A stretch of 64,000 bases of DNA from Hansfordia pulvinata. Lineage: Eukaryota; Ascomycota; Sordariomycetes; Xylariales. Numbering within the stretch: position 1 is the stretch's first letter; every line of letters begins with the position of its first letter. The stretch spans positions 248,001 to 312,000 of the forward strand of contig BJKQ01000017.1 in the NCBI GenBank assembly GCA_006538405.1, written 5' to 3'. The notes under the pieces were generated by a model. The model was not told where the DNA came from, searched no databases, and worked only from the letters and a program-made list of their open reading frames with translations. A program made the position numbers and the translations under genes. This document shows positions 23,879 through 35,516 of the stretch, in pieces.

Positions 23879-25977
23879 TCACCCGCGACAGCCACTCGCC
23901 CACGCGCCCCTCGAGCTCCGGCTGTCGGACCGGCCCTGTGGCTGCGGCTTGCCGTCCACAATGTTCACGTGCGGGGGGTTCACGTCCACCGACGGCAGCG
24001 GCGCCGGCGACCGCCCGCGCAGGTCCAGCGATGGCACCGGAGAACCGGCCCGGGCCAGCGACTCGCTCTCGGACCTCATCCCCGGCGTGCCAACCGTCGT
24101 GGTGGCGTCGCCAAAGAGCGAGTCCATGTCTTCCAGCCGCACGCCGCACGTCTCGGGGTAGACAAAGTACACTGCGGGGGTTTGTTAGCATGCGTATTCG
24201 GCAACGGCTCGGCACTCGACTTACCGACTACGAAGCTGATCACGCAGAAGAATGCGTGCAGCAGATACAGGCGCCACTCGATCCACTCCTGCAGTATGGG
24301 CGTCATTTCTCCCACTAGCCAGTTGAATGCCCAGTTTGCCGCGGTCGACAGACTGGCGCCCTTGGAGCGGATGCTCAGGGGCAGGATCTCGGGCGGGTAC
24401 AGCCAAGGGATCGGACCCCACGAGTACCCAAAGGCTGCGTTGTACAGCATGACGAATATGACCACCATCGTCGGCGTCGTCGGGATGTCGAGATACAGGA
24501 AGTAGGAGACAGCTGCCAAAGATAGCGCCATGGCCACGGCACCCGAGAGCAGGATGGCACGGCGGCCCCAGAGATCCACCACGTACCACGGCGGAATCGT
24601 CGACAGCAGATAAGTGATGCCATTGATCCCGGTCATCATGACGGCCTGGTGTCCGACCCAGCCGGCCGACTCGAAGACCAGGGGGGCGTAGTAAGAAATG
24701 ACGTTGATTCCGTTCAGCTGGGCCAGCGCCTGTGCGGACATGGCGATGAAGACGCGCGTCTTGTAGCGCCGGAACATCTCGGTGTAGGATCGCTCTCCTT
24801 CCATGCGCTGGAGGAGCACATTCATCTTGATCTCCTTGTATTCATCGCGGGCCTTAGGGTCGTGGATGTCGCCGCCACCGTACAGGTTGGCAATGACGAC
24901 AATGCCTTCCTCGTCGTGGTCGTTGTCAAGCAGCCACCTGGAAATGTCAGCAAGGGTTGCGTTTGTGGAGCCAACGGGCCAGCGGCTTACCTGGGAGATT
25001 CAACAATCACAAGGGCGCCCAGGCCGAGAAGACCGCCCATCACACACTGCATCAGCAGCGGCAAGCGCCAAGACCAGTGGTTGTCAATGTAGCCGCAGAA
25101 GTAGTCGACCCAGACCGAGGTTGTGTAGCCCATGATGTTGCCGGAGAACTCGATACACGCCAGCTTGCCACGGTTGTGGGGCGGGGAGATCTCGGACTGG
25201 TAGACGGGGACGATGGTCGACAGGGCTCCGACGCCCAGCCCAGCGATGATGCGGCCCAGCATCATCATGGGCATGTTCGTGGCGAAAGACTGGAGCATGC
25301 CGCCGACGAAGAAGATGATGGAGCCGTAGAGGATGGTGCGGCGGCGGCCGATGATGTCGCCAATCTTGCCCACGGCCAGCGATGAGATCAGGGCGCCGAT
25401 CTCGAGGATGGCCACCATAGTGCCAACCTCTGCGCGGGACGGCTCATTGAACTGGTCGCGGAAATACCGGCCCCTGCGTGCGCGTCAGCAAGGCGGGCCA
25501 GCGCGCTGGGCAGCGTGAGGACCTACGTGATGATGCCGGACATGACGCCCTGGTCATATCCAAACAAGAATACGCCCAGCGACACGAAGACGGTGGTGAA
25601 GTAGCTGGGGAGAGTCAGCGGCGGGATCCGAGGAGTGTAAGGGTGGGGCAGATCGTCATGTACAGGAGGGGTTTCCCCGTCAGGCCGATGGAGGTGCCGG
25701 GCATGATGGCGGCGATGAGGCGCTCGGCCCGGGAGATGCGTCGCGGGGGGAGGTTCGGGGGCTCGAGGGCCTCCTTGTCGATGAGGTCGCCGACGTCGAG
25801 AGACTGGCGGTCGGAGTGACTGGAGACGGAGGAGCGGAACTGGACGCGCTTGGGGGGCTTGCAGCCGGGGCTGGCGGTCTTGCTGGCCGGGAGGCCGGAG
25901 AGCAGGCCGGCGTCGTCGCGGGAGGCCGAGTCGGGCAGGTGGTGGCTCACGTCGTCGTCGTCGTCGTCATGCGCCAA
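23879..25977 (-). CDS. MFS sugar transporter with long hydrophilic N-terminus
   Basis: Plasma-membrane sugar/H+ symporter of the fungal major facilitator (sugar porter) family. Exons: from upstream to 25664, then 25527-25604, 24991-25473, 24225-24937 and 23879-24171, with donors GTACAT, GTAGGT, GTAAGC and GTAAGT. Seen here: VFLFGYDQGVMSGIITG in the first helix, GRRR after helix 2, ESPRWL, QALAQLNGINVISYYAP, and PETCGVRLEDMD after helix 12, all hallmarks of sugar porters, with twelve helices. The C-terminal tail is Ser/Pro-rich and disordered. The N-terminal tail has an Asp6 run and ends in PGTSIGLTGKPLLYFTT. No ATG occurs in this frame between the first helix and the upstream stop near 26361 except one at 25704. 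The true start is therefore unresolved: it could be 25704, a first exon further upstream such as the ATG at 26351 in another frame, or a frame broken by a missing base. The end given is only the visible coding limit. Substrate unknown. Confidence 0.82.
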
Positions 25978-28897
25978 TGGGTCGGCGAGGTCGGCCGGGT
26001 CGGACCAGTCGCGGGCCGAGCGGGCGTCGGAGGGGTCGGCCAGCGATGACGTCGGGGGATCGGGGCGGTCGTCGGGATGGTCGGAGGGGAGGTTGCGGAG
26101 GGGGATGTGGGAGGAAGGACGGGGCCGGGTTGAGGAAGGAATCTTGAAGGTTATGGGGCTGGCAAGCAGCAGCGCCCTCTGCAGACTTCTCGGAGGGAGG
26201 ACGGGGAGGGGTGGATAGAGACGGGCAGCGACGGGCAGGCAGGCAAGACGCCGTCCGTGTCTTGTGACGGGCCCAGCGGTGGTAGTCTGGATCCTAGACA
26301 GGCTTTTGCGAGGGTTGGGAGCGCGGAATGATCCACCAGGCCGCGGGTCATCTGCGGGCTACATGTACAGTGGTGGATGTGCGAGGTACGGGGGTAGCTG
26401 AGCTGTGGGCATGCCGAGCGTTATTAGATGACGGGACGAGACAGGGCGCGAGACAGGACGCAGACGCCGGCGCGGGCGGGCGGCAGCGAGGTATCTGTCT
26501 TGGGCTTGTGGTCGTGAGACATACCTAGAAAGAGAAAGAGGGAGAGAGGAAATACCCCCGAGTCTGGATAGGACTGACAGGCACGGAAACTGTCGAACAA
26601 GCGAACAGTCGAGGCTGGCTGGCTGGCTGGCTGACTGGCTGGAGGGCGGATGGGCGCGCTGGCTGGCTTCAGCTGTTCGTTCGAGTACCTCAGTCACGGC
26701 CGGTGTGTGACTGACTGCGGGCGACGTCAAACAGGCACGCCGTTGGTCAGGATGGGTCCCGGGATCCCCCCAGGCGGAGTCTGCAGTGCTCAGGTGGACA
26801 CGCCCCAGTTGAACGTGCCGTGCGCTGGATCCTGCTCGATTGATTCTTGGTTCCGGGGGTGAGATGGGGACGAGCGCGGCGCGGCGGCGGCGGCAACGGC
26901 GGCGGTATTGCGGCAGCTGCTTCTCCTGCTGCTGCTGATGATGATGACAATAGAGAGGGGTCTTGGGGAAGTAAGCAATCGCGCAGGTCAACAGGACGAG
27001 TAGCAAGAGACAGCAGCGAATGGGGACGTGAATGAGAGGTCCGGTACGAGTACTCGTCGGTACCTAAAGAATGCAGGTGGGTAAGGATGTACGAGTGGTA
27101 GTAGTAGGTACGGTAGGTAGGTATTTAGGTCTTCGTAGGTGGCGAAAGCGGGAGGGAGAGATGAAGAGAGAGAGATGAAGAGAGAGAGGGAGAGAGGGAG
27201 CGGCGGCGTGGCGAGGCGCGGTTGGCGCGTGGTAATCAGACACGCGGAACGGCGGCGGAACGGAGACGGAGGCGGAGGAGGACGGACGCCCAGGGAGCAG
27301 TCAGTCAATCAAACAGATTGATCCTACCTACCTTTGCAATAGGGGGGTTCCGAGGGCGACATAATACCCGACCTTACCCAAGGTCCAGTACGGTAGGTAA
27401 TAATTGGTAGAAAGAGACCTGGCGAGAGACTTCAGTGTGAGAGAGGGTTTACCTTGAGTCGTAAGTACACACACAGCCGAGAAGCCAGGCCCAATCCATG
27501 GATCTCGTCCCTCTCCTACACTTTCCTGTCATGTCATGCCCAACACCGGCTGGCTGTCTTCTCATGCTATCATAATATCGGTTCCATGAAGTCAGCCGTC
27601 AACCTGGATTGACCCAACGGCGCCGTGGAGAGGATTCGATGCTCGCCGTCTGGCACCACCGTAATGGGGGGGGGGGGCTCTAATTTCTGACGTGGGCGCA
27701 ATTGGGCGGCCATCAGGAGAGCCCACTGGCCCGGAGCGGACAAGGCGCAGCAGCCGCGCTTCCAACCAAGGAACCGAGCCATGCCAGCTGTACGCGTATT
27801 ACGTATCGTCATTAGTGCGAGTACTCGCACGTAAGAAGAAGAAATGATCTGGTCCCGCCGCGTTGGGCTCCCATCTGTGCAGACCACCCACCCATCACCA
27901 GCAGCCCGGTAGGTACCAGGCATGGATGACGGGTGTAGGCCGCAGCCGTGCTCCAGCTTTAGCCGTGGGCGCCGGCGTACTCCGTAAAGCCGGCGGGGGA
28001 CCGTTTTCCCTCAGCACCTACGAGTGCAAGTACCTCTCTCTCTCCGCTGGTGCGACTGGCGGTACGAGTATTACATAAAACGGGGTCCCCTTCCCGTCCA
28101 TCATCGACAACCCCGGACCACACCACGAGTCTCGTTCCCATCGCGTGGGCATCTATCCACAACAGGAGACTTATTGCAAGGCTGGCGCCGGCCCGTCGGT
28201 ACAGTCATACCAGGAGAGTGCCAGTTGCGACCACCTTGCACGTGCCGGCGAGGTACGCGTATCAGGTGGTATCCATCCATCAATGGAAGACCTGGGGTCC
28301 CGGGTGTACTCATGTCGTACCTGCATCCACTGCCTGAACCTCACATCCAATGTTGTCTTCGCAGTACGCTGCTGATTATTCCACTCACCATCCCTGCATG
28401 AGGATGCCTACAAGCACCGGGCTCCTTACGAGTACTCGTACCTCTGGGGCCCCGCAGAGGACGTCATGGCTGCAGCCCTTCCCCCCGCGCTGCGCCCGCC
28501 GCACCTCGCGACCTGGGCTCCTTTCATCAGGCAACTGCTTGTCCGTGTTCACACGCTCCCCCCCCCCCCCTCCTGACTCGGTCTGCACGACTACGAGTAC
28601 ACATGTCGCCCCCGCTCGCAGGCGGCTGGGGGCGCGCGCCACGCGACTCAAGAACTTGCTTGCACTGGACCCTCCAGCTCCCTGATCAGTCCCCGCGGCC
28701 GCCGCCATCTTGAACCCACCTAGGGGGAGGTTTACGAGTAGCCCGGCGGTACGTTAGGTAAGGTACCACGGACAAGGCTGGTCACCCGACAAAGTCGGCC
28801 CACGGGTTGGTTGCCGGGATGACATACCTGACATGACACGACAAGACAAGACAAGACAAGAAAGACCCAGGCACGGTGTCCTCAGGGGTGTCCATGT

Positions 28898-28899
<2 letters not shown>

Positions 28900-28931
<32 letters not shown>
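28900..28931. repeat. TG dinucleotide repeat
   Basis: About sixteen TG units in intergenic DNA. Confidence 0.95.
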
Positions 28932-28934
<3 letters not shown>

Positions 28935-29044
28935 GCAGGGCCAGTCAGTACTCTTATGAAATGCATGATCCATGCTATGGTCTGAAATGCATAGCGGACA
29001 GACAGATCTGGCGGTCGGTCTTCCCGCGCCGGGATCGTGTCGCC

Positions 29045-29079
29045 CTGCTGCTGCTGCTGCTGCTGCTGCCGCCGCCGCC
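29045..29079. repeat. CTG repeat merging into CCG repeat
   Basis: About eight CTG units followed by four CCG units; a second CCG repeat lies at 29270-29297. Neither belongs to a recognised gene. Confidence 0.85.
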
Positions 29080-30002
29080 GTCGCACCCACTAGGCATAAG
29101 ATCTTTTCAACGGGGGAGGGATCGCGTGCATCCCCGCTGACGGGTAACCCACCACGCCGGGATCGGGACCTGCCCCCCTTTTCCCTCCCCCCCAGGCTCG
29201 CGTGACGATCGCAAGGCTGACCGCTACCACCTTACACCCGACATCACGAGCCTCCCTCGCGCTCGTGAGCCGCTGCCGCCGCCGCCGCCGCCGCCACCTT
29301 GTTTGCGCGAGCGCGCGCGTGTCTCGGGTCAGCACGTGGGTACGTTGGTGTTGGTTTCCCTTTTTCTACCCTTTTAGAGGAAGTGTCATCTACCGCGACG
29401 ACTTTAGGGAACAACAAACCCCTTGCAGCATCCGAGCACGCAATGCTCAGGAAATAGGTACCTATGAGGTGCGCCACCTTCTCCGCGCGCCACGTGAGAC
29501 TGCCTAACCTGCATGCAAAGAGGTGCTCCGGGTTTGGGGCTCTCGCAAGTCTGAAGATAAGCCACAAAATTATTGCGCGCTGTATATGGCGTCCGAGTCG
29601 CGGGAGCTCAATATGTCCGTCTATTCAGCGGGCGAGTCAACCCCGCCTGGTTACAGGGACTCATTATCTGGTACCCAGTTCCAAGACCAATATATTCCTT
29701 TTGGGCAATAATCCGTCTTCCCATTTCTGAGTTTCGACGTCTCTCCGCTCTTTTATTTCTGTACTTGCCGGAATCTTTGCGTGAGGCTTTTCAGATTTGA
29801 CATTCATATTCATCGCATATCCACATCGGCGGCGAGATATACCAGGCTTCTGCTCGGAACGGCACAACTCCGTGCCTTCAAGCTCTTCTCGTCTCAAATT
29901 CCCTCGCCTTGTATTGCTCTCCTCACTTTTCCCTCCCGGCCTTCTCCTCATTCCCGTTGTTCTATCTTCCCTCAACAGCCCGTGTCATCATCTTAGATCC
30001 CA

Positions 30003-30332
30003 TTACTTACCCCCTTCCTCGTCGTCAGGAAACCGTATCGTACGCCCCGGCGTTCCCGCCGCCGCCGCTGGCGGTGGGGTCCTGGGCTCATGAATGATGG
30101 AGCCGCCGATGGGGAAGAGGGGTCTTGGCGGCGGTGCTCCGAAATTTGCATCACCGGTCTCTGCTGTGCCCCCATTCCCATTCCCGGTCTTCTCATCGGA
30201 GCAGCCCCGGCAGTCACTCATTCCCTCGTCCTGATTCTTCTCCCTTTCACCCTCGCCCGATTGGTCATGACCGGCACCGCCGTAAATACAACCAGGGGTG
30301 GTGGTAGATGAAGATCCAGCCGGGGACCGCCC

Positions 30333-30367
<35 letters not shown>

Positions 30368-32247
30368 CCTTATCCGCCGCCGCACCGGCAAAAACAGCAG
30401 AAGCCCCATTGCCACTGCCACTGCCCTCTTTGTCTCGGTCACCCGGCAAGGCAAAGGGTAGTATTCCCGTAGCTCCGTTGGCGGACGGGCGGAGGCGGAA
30501 AGGAGGGATCGCGCTGGAAGTGCCGTTACTATTGTCGATACTGGTGCTGGTACGGGCTGATGTCATGGTGCGCGACATGGTGCGTGGCAGGGCGACGCCG
30601 AGCTTGCCTAGAGGGATGCAAAGGCCGTGTACGACCTGCATTATGTGTTCCTTGTTGTTAGAGATGCTTTCCTTCTGCTTTGCTTCTTCGTTGGTTGCTG
30701 CCCGGAGTGTTTGAGATGCTTACCACACTGCAGACCACCATGAACCAGACAACAACCTCGACGACCCGGGGAAGGCTCTCTACATCCGGGCGTGTCTGCT
30801 GGCCGACATCACCGCTATTATCGACCTGAAGATTGTCTTCGATGAACTCGAGAGTGATGTAAAGGTAGAAGATGGCAGAGCAGCCGATGGGGCCGAAGAA
30901 ACCGGTGAAGACGGCCTGCTTGAGAGCTGCATTTCTCCCGCCACCTCCCGAGTCCGAGTCGGAAAGCTGGTGAATCTTGGACCGCAGTGCAAAGACCCAG
31001 GGGAGGCGGCGCAGCAGCAGGACCAAGACGCCCAGAGCGACCAGGCGGCCCAGGGGCACGGCGCCACCGTTGCGCAGGAACTGGTCCCAGGGGCACACAG
31101 CGCCGTACCACAGGAAGATGGAGACATTAAGTAGCATGTCTATCGTGGGTTGGAGAGAACTAGGGGTAGTCGTTAGTGGATCATCCTTTGCGGTGGAAAA
31201 GGAAGAAGTTCCAGAAGAGGCGGGAGGGGGGGCGTACTGTCATAATTGTTAGCTCAGCTGAAACAGATACAGGACATATCCATAGAGTTACTTACCTCAT
31301 CCTGCGTCTCGACTCGAAACCAGTCATCCCAGGTGAAGACGTTGCCCGCGATGAAGCAAGCGAGTATGTCGTCGGAGCCGACCATGCCGCATGTGCCGAC
31401 GATAAAGAGGGCCAGGGAGATGGCGAAAACGAGGAAGCTCTCGCGGTCGACGTAGTGCCGCTCCTCGCAGTAGTGCAGCAGCTCCTTGGCCAGCCACCCC
31501 ACGGCCGCGCCGTACACGACGCTCAACAAAATCGTGTAGCCCCACGTCTCGCCGAACCAGAGTCCCATGGCCTCGCGTGCCCCTCCCGCGCCCCCCAGGT
31601 GCTGGATCAGGTACAGCGCGAGGAAGAGAAAGGGGTATCCCAGGCCGTCGTTGGCCCCAGACTCGGCAATGATGATGCGCTGCAGGTGCTTGGGGATGTT
31701 GTGGTCGGCGAAGCGCCCCTTGACAATGACGTTGGACAGGACAGGATCGGTGGGCGTGACGCAGGCGCCGACAGCAAGGGCGTGCAGAAAGGGCAAGGAC
31801 GGCACCAGGCCCCAGACGAGCAGGCTCGAGGTCAGCCACATGGCCGTCATGATGGGGCCGAGGAGCAGGGCCAGGGACCGCCACTCGGTGCGCAGGTAGC
31901 GGCTGGGCAGCTGGATGCCGGCCAGGACCAGCTGGACGCCTAGGACCAGGCGGGTGAAGGTCAGCGTGATGGCTTCGAGGCTGCGCTCATCGCTGCGAGC
32001 ATACTCAAGCGGACGGATGAAGTTTGCGCCGTGGGGAGAGAAGGCCACGCCGGCGAGGAGGGAGATGACTGAAAACAGCTAGAGTCAGCTAGGTTTTGAA
32101 CAGTCTGAAGGGGGACATCAGTGGCTCACGGGCTTCTGAGAGGTAGTAGCTCTCCTTGAGCAGATACGATACGAGGCCGAACAGGCTCACAAAGCCGCCG
32201 AGCAGGGCAACAGCTATGTTGAAATTGCTTGTGTTGAGGGTCGGCAT
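30003..32247 (-). CDS. Plasma-membrane Na+(K+)/H+ antiporter, Nha1 type
   Basis: CPA1-family cation/proton exchanger that exports Na+ and K+ and so serves salt tolerance and pH balance. Exon 1 is 32130-32247, exon 2 31296-32068, exon 3 about 31150 to 30724, and exon 4 30003-30635. Seen here: many hydrophobic helices, the CVTPTDPVLSN helix, the ESGANDGLGYPFLFL motif with the ion-binding Asn179-Asp180, FIAGNVFTWDDWFR, DMLLNVSIFLWYGAVCPW and GFFGPIGCSAIFY, all typical of fungal Nha1. The soluble C-terminal tail is shorter than in yeast Nha1. It is disordered and carries a run of 10 Gln (plus-strand CTG repeat near 30337-30366). The exon 2 to exon 3 junction is unresolved: the good donor GTAAGT at 31295 leaves phase 0, but the acceptor CCCCTAG before SLQPTID needs two carried bases. 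A weaker donor GTCCTG, 20 bases further, would fit. Confidence 0.87.
30337..30366 (+). repeat. CTG/CAG repeat encoding polyglutamine
   Basis: Ten CAG codons on the minus strand inside the last exon of the antiporter, giving a Gln10 tract in its cytosolic tail. Likely length-variable between strains. Confidence 0.85.
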
Positions 32248-34346
32248 GTCGGCGGTCGGGGACCAGGATCAAGATCAGGGGACGGGCAGGTCGGTCCAGG
32301 GTCGCGCTGCTGTTGGTGGTGACAGCCGTGGTGCTGGTGCTGCCACCGTTGCTGCCGCCGCTGCTACCGGCTGGAAGGCGCCCGAGAATGTCGGCGTCGC
32401 GAGGCTGAATGTTATTGTTTCATGAGGGCGACGGGGGCAACACAGGTCAAGAGTAGACGCGGGCGCCACTTTGGCGCTCGGGGGGCGGGCCAGGGGCTGG
32501 GGGAGAATCGCGAGTGATGGCTGTGTGCACGTTGGCGTGAGACGTCGAAGAGGGCCAGTCAAAGACGACAGAGTACGAGGATGAGTGGAAGAAGCTCTTC
32601 GCGTATCTGGTTGTTTCTGGGGGCTGGGATGGAGCTGTCTGTGGGAGACGCGGGGCAGCTTTCGGGACGATATGTCCTATGCAAGATGGGGGCTGATAAC
32701 TTGGGTCAAGGATGCAGCCGATGCGATGCGGGACAGGTCCAATCGAATCACACCGGAGGCTTGAGCAGGCCGCAGGTGACAGAGGGCGCTGGCGAATCGA
32801 AGCAGGCGGGCGACAAAGACAGGCTGTTCAGTAATCTTTGCGACTCGGGCGAGAAGGCTGGCATGTGATGATGATGATGGGGGAGAAAGAAGATGGAAGA
32901 TGATGACGCTGATGAGTCGGCGAGACGAGAAGCGCCGTGTGTTTTTGGAGGAGGCACGAGTACCCAGGTTCAGGTAGTTTCTGGAAGGTGTGCCTTCCTT
33001 TTGTACTGTATCTACGAAAAACCTTGCAGACAGAGCTCCAGGTTACCTATCGTACCTAAGGTATCTTAGGTACTCGTAGAAGATGGGAATGAGGAGAGAA
33101 GGAAGGAGGGACGACCGGTGTCAGGCCAGGCACGGACGAGATGGAAAACCTGACAGTACCTCTTTAGGTTGGGAGCTACCTTGGGTGGGTAGAAGAGCAA
33201 AGAGGACCTGATTTTATTTTCTCGCTCGGTGTCGGCGGGTGCCGCATCTGGTAGGAAGAAACCCAATCTACCTTACCTTCCCTGTGCCTTGAGCAATCAC
33301 CACCGCCAATTCCATGTCGCACGGATAATGTGGTGATGATAGCACACCGGCATCGATCCAGCGGAAGCCGACAACGGTGGATCGCGGCGCCAGAAGCGGC
33401 GGCTACCTTGCCTTAGTGCGGCCTCCGCTGGGGAAAGCGGCTCCACAACGTCGCCGGCAAGACGGAGTTTGCTTGGATAGAGCGGGTCCGGTCCGTCTGC
33501 TATCTTCACTCGTAGTTCTGTTGGCTTCCCTTGCCGGTAGCCTCTATTTTTTGGGGGGAAGAAAGAAAGAAAAAATCATACATAAATAAAGTGGTGCGAT
33601 CGGGGTAATATATGAGAATGGAACGGGTGCCTTGGACTTTACTACATCCCACCCACTCATGAGAGGACTGACTACATGCTACCCATCCTGGCACTTCACA
33701 CGAACTGGCACCGTCGCCGGCATCGTCGGTCCATCACAGCAGATGACATGGTCGCGTTGACGGACGGGACGGTGGACGACTGCCCAAGCACTGTCCTGCA
33801 TGCTTTCACGCGTACACGCGCACGTCCACATCGATTTACCTGATACATGACATGAACATCTACACGCAAAAGGACTCCTCCTACCCACTGCCGTTCGTCA
33901 CACCACCGCTGCGCAGAACACACACAGACCACGGGCAAACGCTGAGGCCGGGCAGCATGCTCAACAAGAGGCAGATGGCCACTGGGTACTGCGGTCGGAT
34001 CGACACTCGGTCTAAAACTTGGGAAACTCACTCTCGATTGATCTCCAGGGTCTGCCAGATCAACCAGGACAAGTCATACCTATGGTCGCGGTTCAACTCG
34101 ACACGACCCGCTCCCCGGCCAAAATCAAATGCAACCCCCAGGCGGCGCTCTTATCAGAATACCTAGGGTGCTCGACTGCCCCCAATGACAGCCGTCGCTC
34201 CCCCTGCCGTCTACCAACACACAACACACACATTCTCTCTCTCTCGCTCGCTCGACCGTCCCACAAAGAGACCTGGCTGGCTGGATACCCGCCTTCGAGT
34301 CTCGCGTTCCCTCGCGCCTTCACGCCGACGACTTCGGGTCGACCCT
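32248..34346. other. Antiporter promoter region and 3' flank of the RNase H1 gene
   Basis: No gene recognised. CT/GA-rich stretches and short GGTACCTAAGGTAC-type blocks occur near 33045-33080. Coding-looking frames here are short and overlap on both strands. Confidence 0.45.
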
Positions 34347-35516
34347 TTAGCCCCTCCGCGCGCGCGCGTCGCGCGCATGGGTGGCGCCCGCGACCGCCAG
34401 CTTGTCGGCCGCCACGTTGCCCGCCGTCGCCGCGTGGCCCTTCACCCACTGGAAGTACGTCGGCGTGCTGTGCGCGTCGCGCTCGTCAATCTTGGCCCGG
34501 ATCGCCCGCACCAGGTCCTGGTTCTTGACGGGCCCCTCCGCCCGCGTCCGCCAGTTGTTCGCCTGCCACGACCGGTACCAGTCCGTCACGCAGCTGATCG
34601 AGTACTTCGAGTCCGAGTAGATCCGCAGCTTGTCGTACACCGACACCGCCTCCAGCGCCCGCAGCATCGCTGTAAGCTCCGCCCGCTGGTTCGTCTGTAT
34701 TTCGCCCTCGAGCCGCTCCGATACGTTTCTGCTCCGACCGAAAAAAGGCATGCGAATGTTAGCAATCTCCAACCCTCCCCGTATCGGCACGGGACGCCTT
34801 GAATGCCACTGACCTTTTGTCGCCGGTGCCGAACCACACGCCCACCCCGGCCACCGAGCCCGCCCGCCCGTTGGACAGAGCGCTTCCGTCCGTGTAAACG
34901 TGCAGAACGTCCGGGTCGTCCTGCTTGACCCGCTTGGCGGGCCGGCTGGCCCCCTCGTCGTCGTCGTCCTCTTCCTCTAGGTCGACCGTGTCTTGAGCCT
35001 CCTGGTTGCCGTGCGTGCGTATAAACTCCTCGGCATCCTGGCGCGTGTCGAAGCGCTTGTACTTGGGCGCCTTCCAGCCCTTGATGGCCTGCGACGCCGT
35101 CTCCCAGTCCGTGTAGATGCCCGGGTCCCGGCCCACGGCCACAGCGTAGAACCTCTCCTCCTTGGTCCCGTCCGACGCTGTCGACACACTCTTGCCGGCG
35201 ACAAAGTCATTGGCGTCGGAGCGGCTGAGGAACGACTTGACTGGAGAGCGCGCGTCAGCTTGGTGCAGCACAGAGGGGGGGGGAGGATCGCAGCCCGGCA
35301 GGCGCAGTACTCACACTGGGCGCCGCGGAAGCCCGAGATCTGAGCCTGGCAGTCCAGCCAGTTCAGGTAGACGCCGGGGCGCTTGCCGGCGCGGACTGCG
35401 TAGTACTTTTGAGCGTTGGGGTCCATCTTGCGTTTGCGGCTGGCGCTGGCCGCTGGTTTCGGCGGTGCTTGGGTCGACGACGTGGACGGGACGAGGCCCT
35501 TCCTTGGGGCGGGCAT
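34347..35516 (-). CDS. Ribonuclease H1 with two hybrid-binding domains
   Basis: Endonuclease of 336 residues that cuts the RNA strand of RNA:DNA hybrids, in the nucleus and/or mitochondria. Three exons sum exactly to 337 codons: 35315-35516, 34814-35240 and 34347-34728, with donors GTGAGT and GTCAGT. Seen here: a basic Ser/Pro N-terminus with SRKRK, two RHBD (viroplasmin-like) modules (YYAVRAGKRPGVYLNW and FYAVAVGRDPGIYTDW, about residues 36-85 and 95-145), an acidic linker with KRVKQ, then the catalytic domain with the metal-binding residues in YTDGSAL, QRAELTAM, SDSKYSI and AADKLA, plus the VKGH loop. All four acidic residues are present, so it should be active. The tandem RHBD arrangement is as in yeast Rnh1. 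Confidence 0.94.

Larger units (their letters stand above)
25978..30002. other. Upstream region of the sugar transporter and 3' flank of the antiporter
   Basis: About 25978-26360 stays open in the transporter frame and may contain its N-terminus. Beyond this there is no recognisable gene. It holds GA-rich repeats (27165-27200), G11 (27666-27676), C12 (28559-28570), a TG repeat, CTG/CCG repeats, and TACGAGTAC motifs near 27045, 27815, 28020, 28065 and 28430. Confidence 0.45.
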
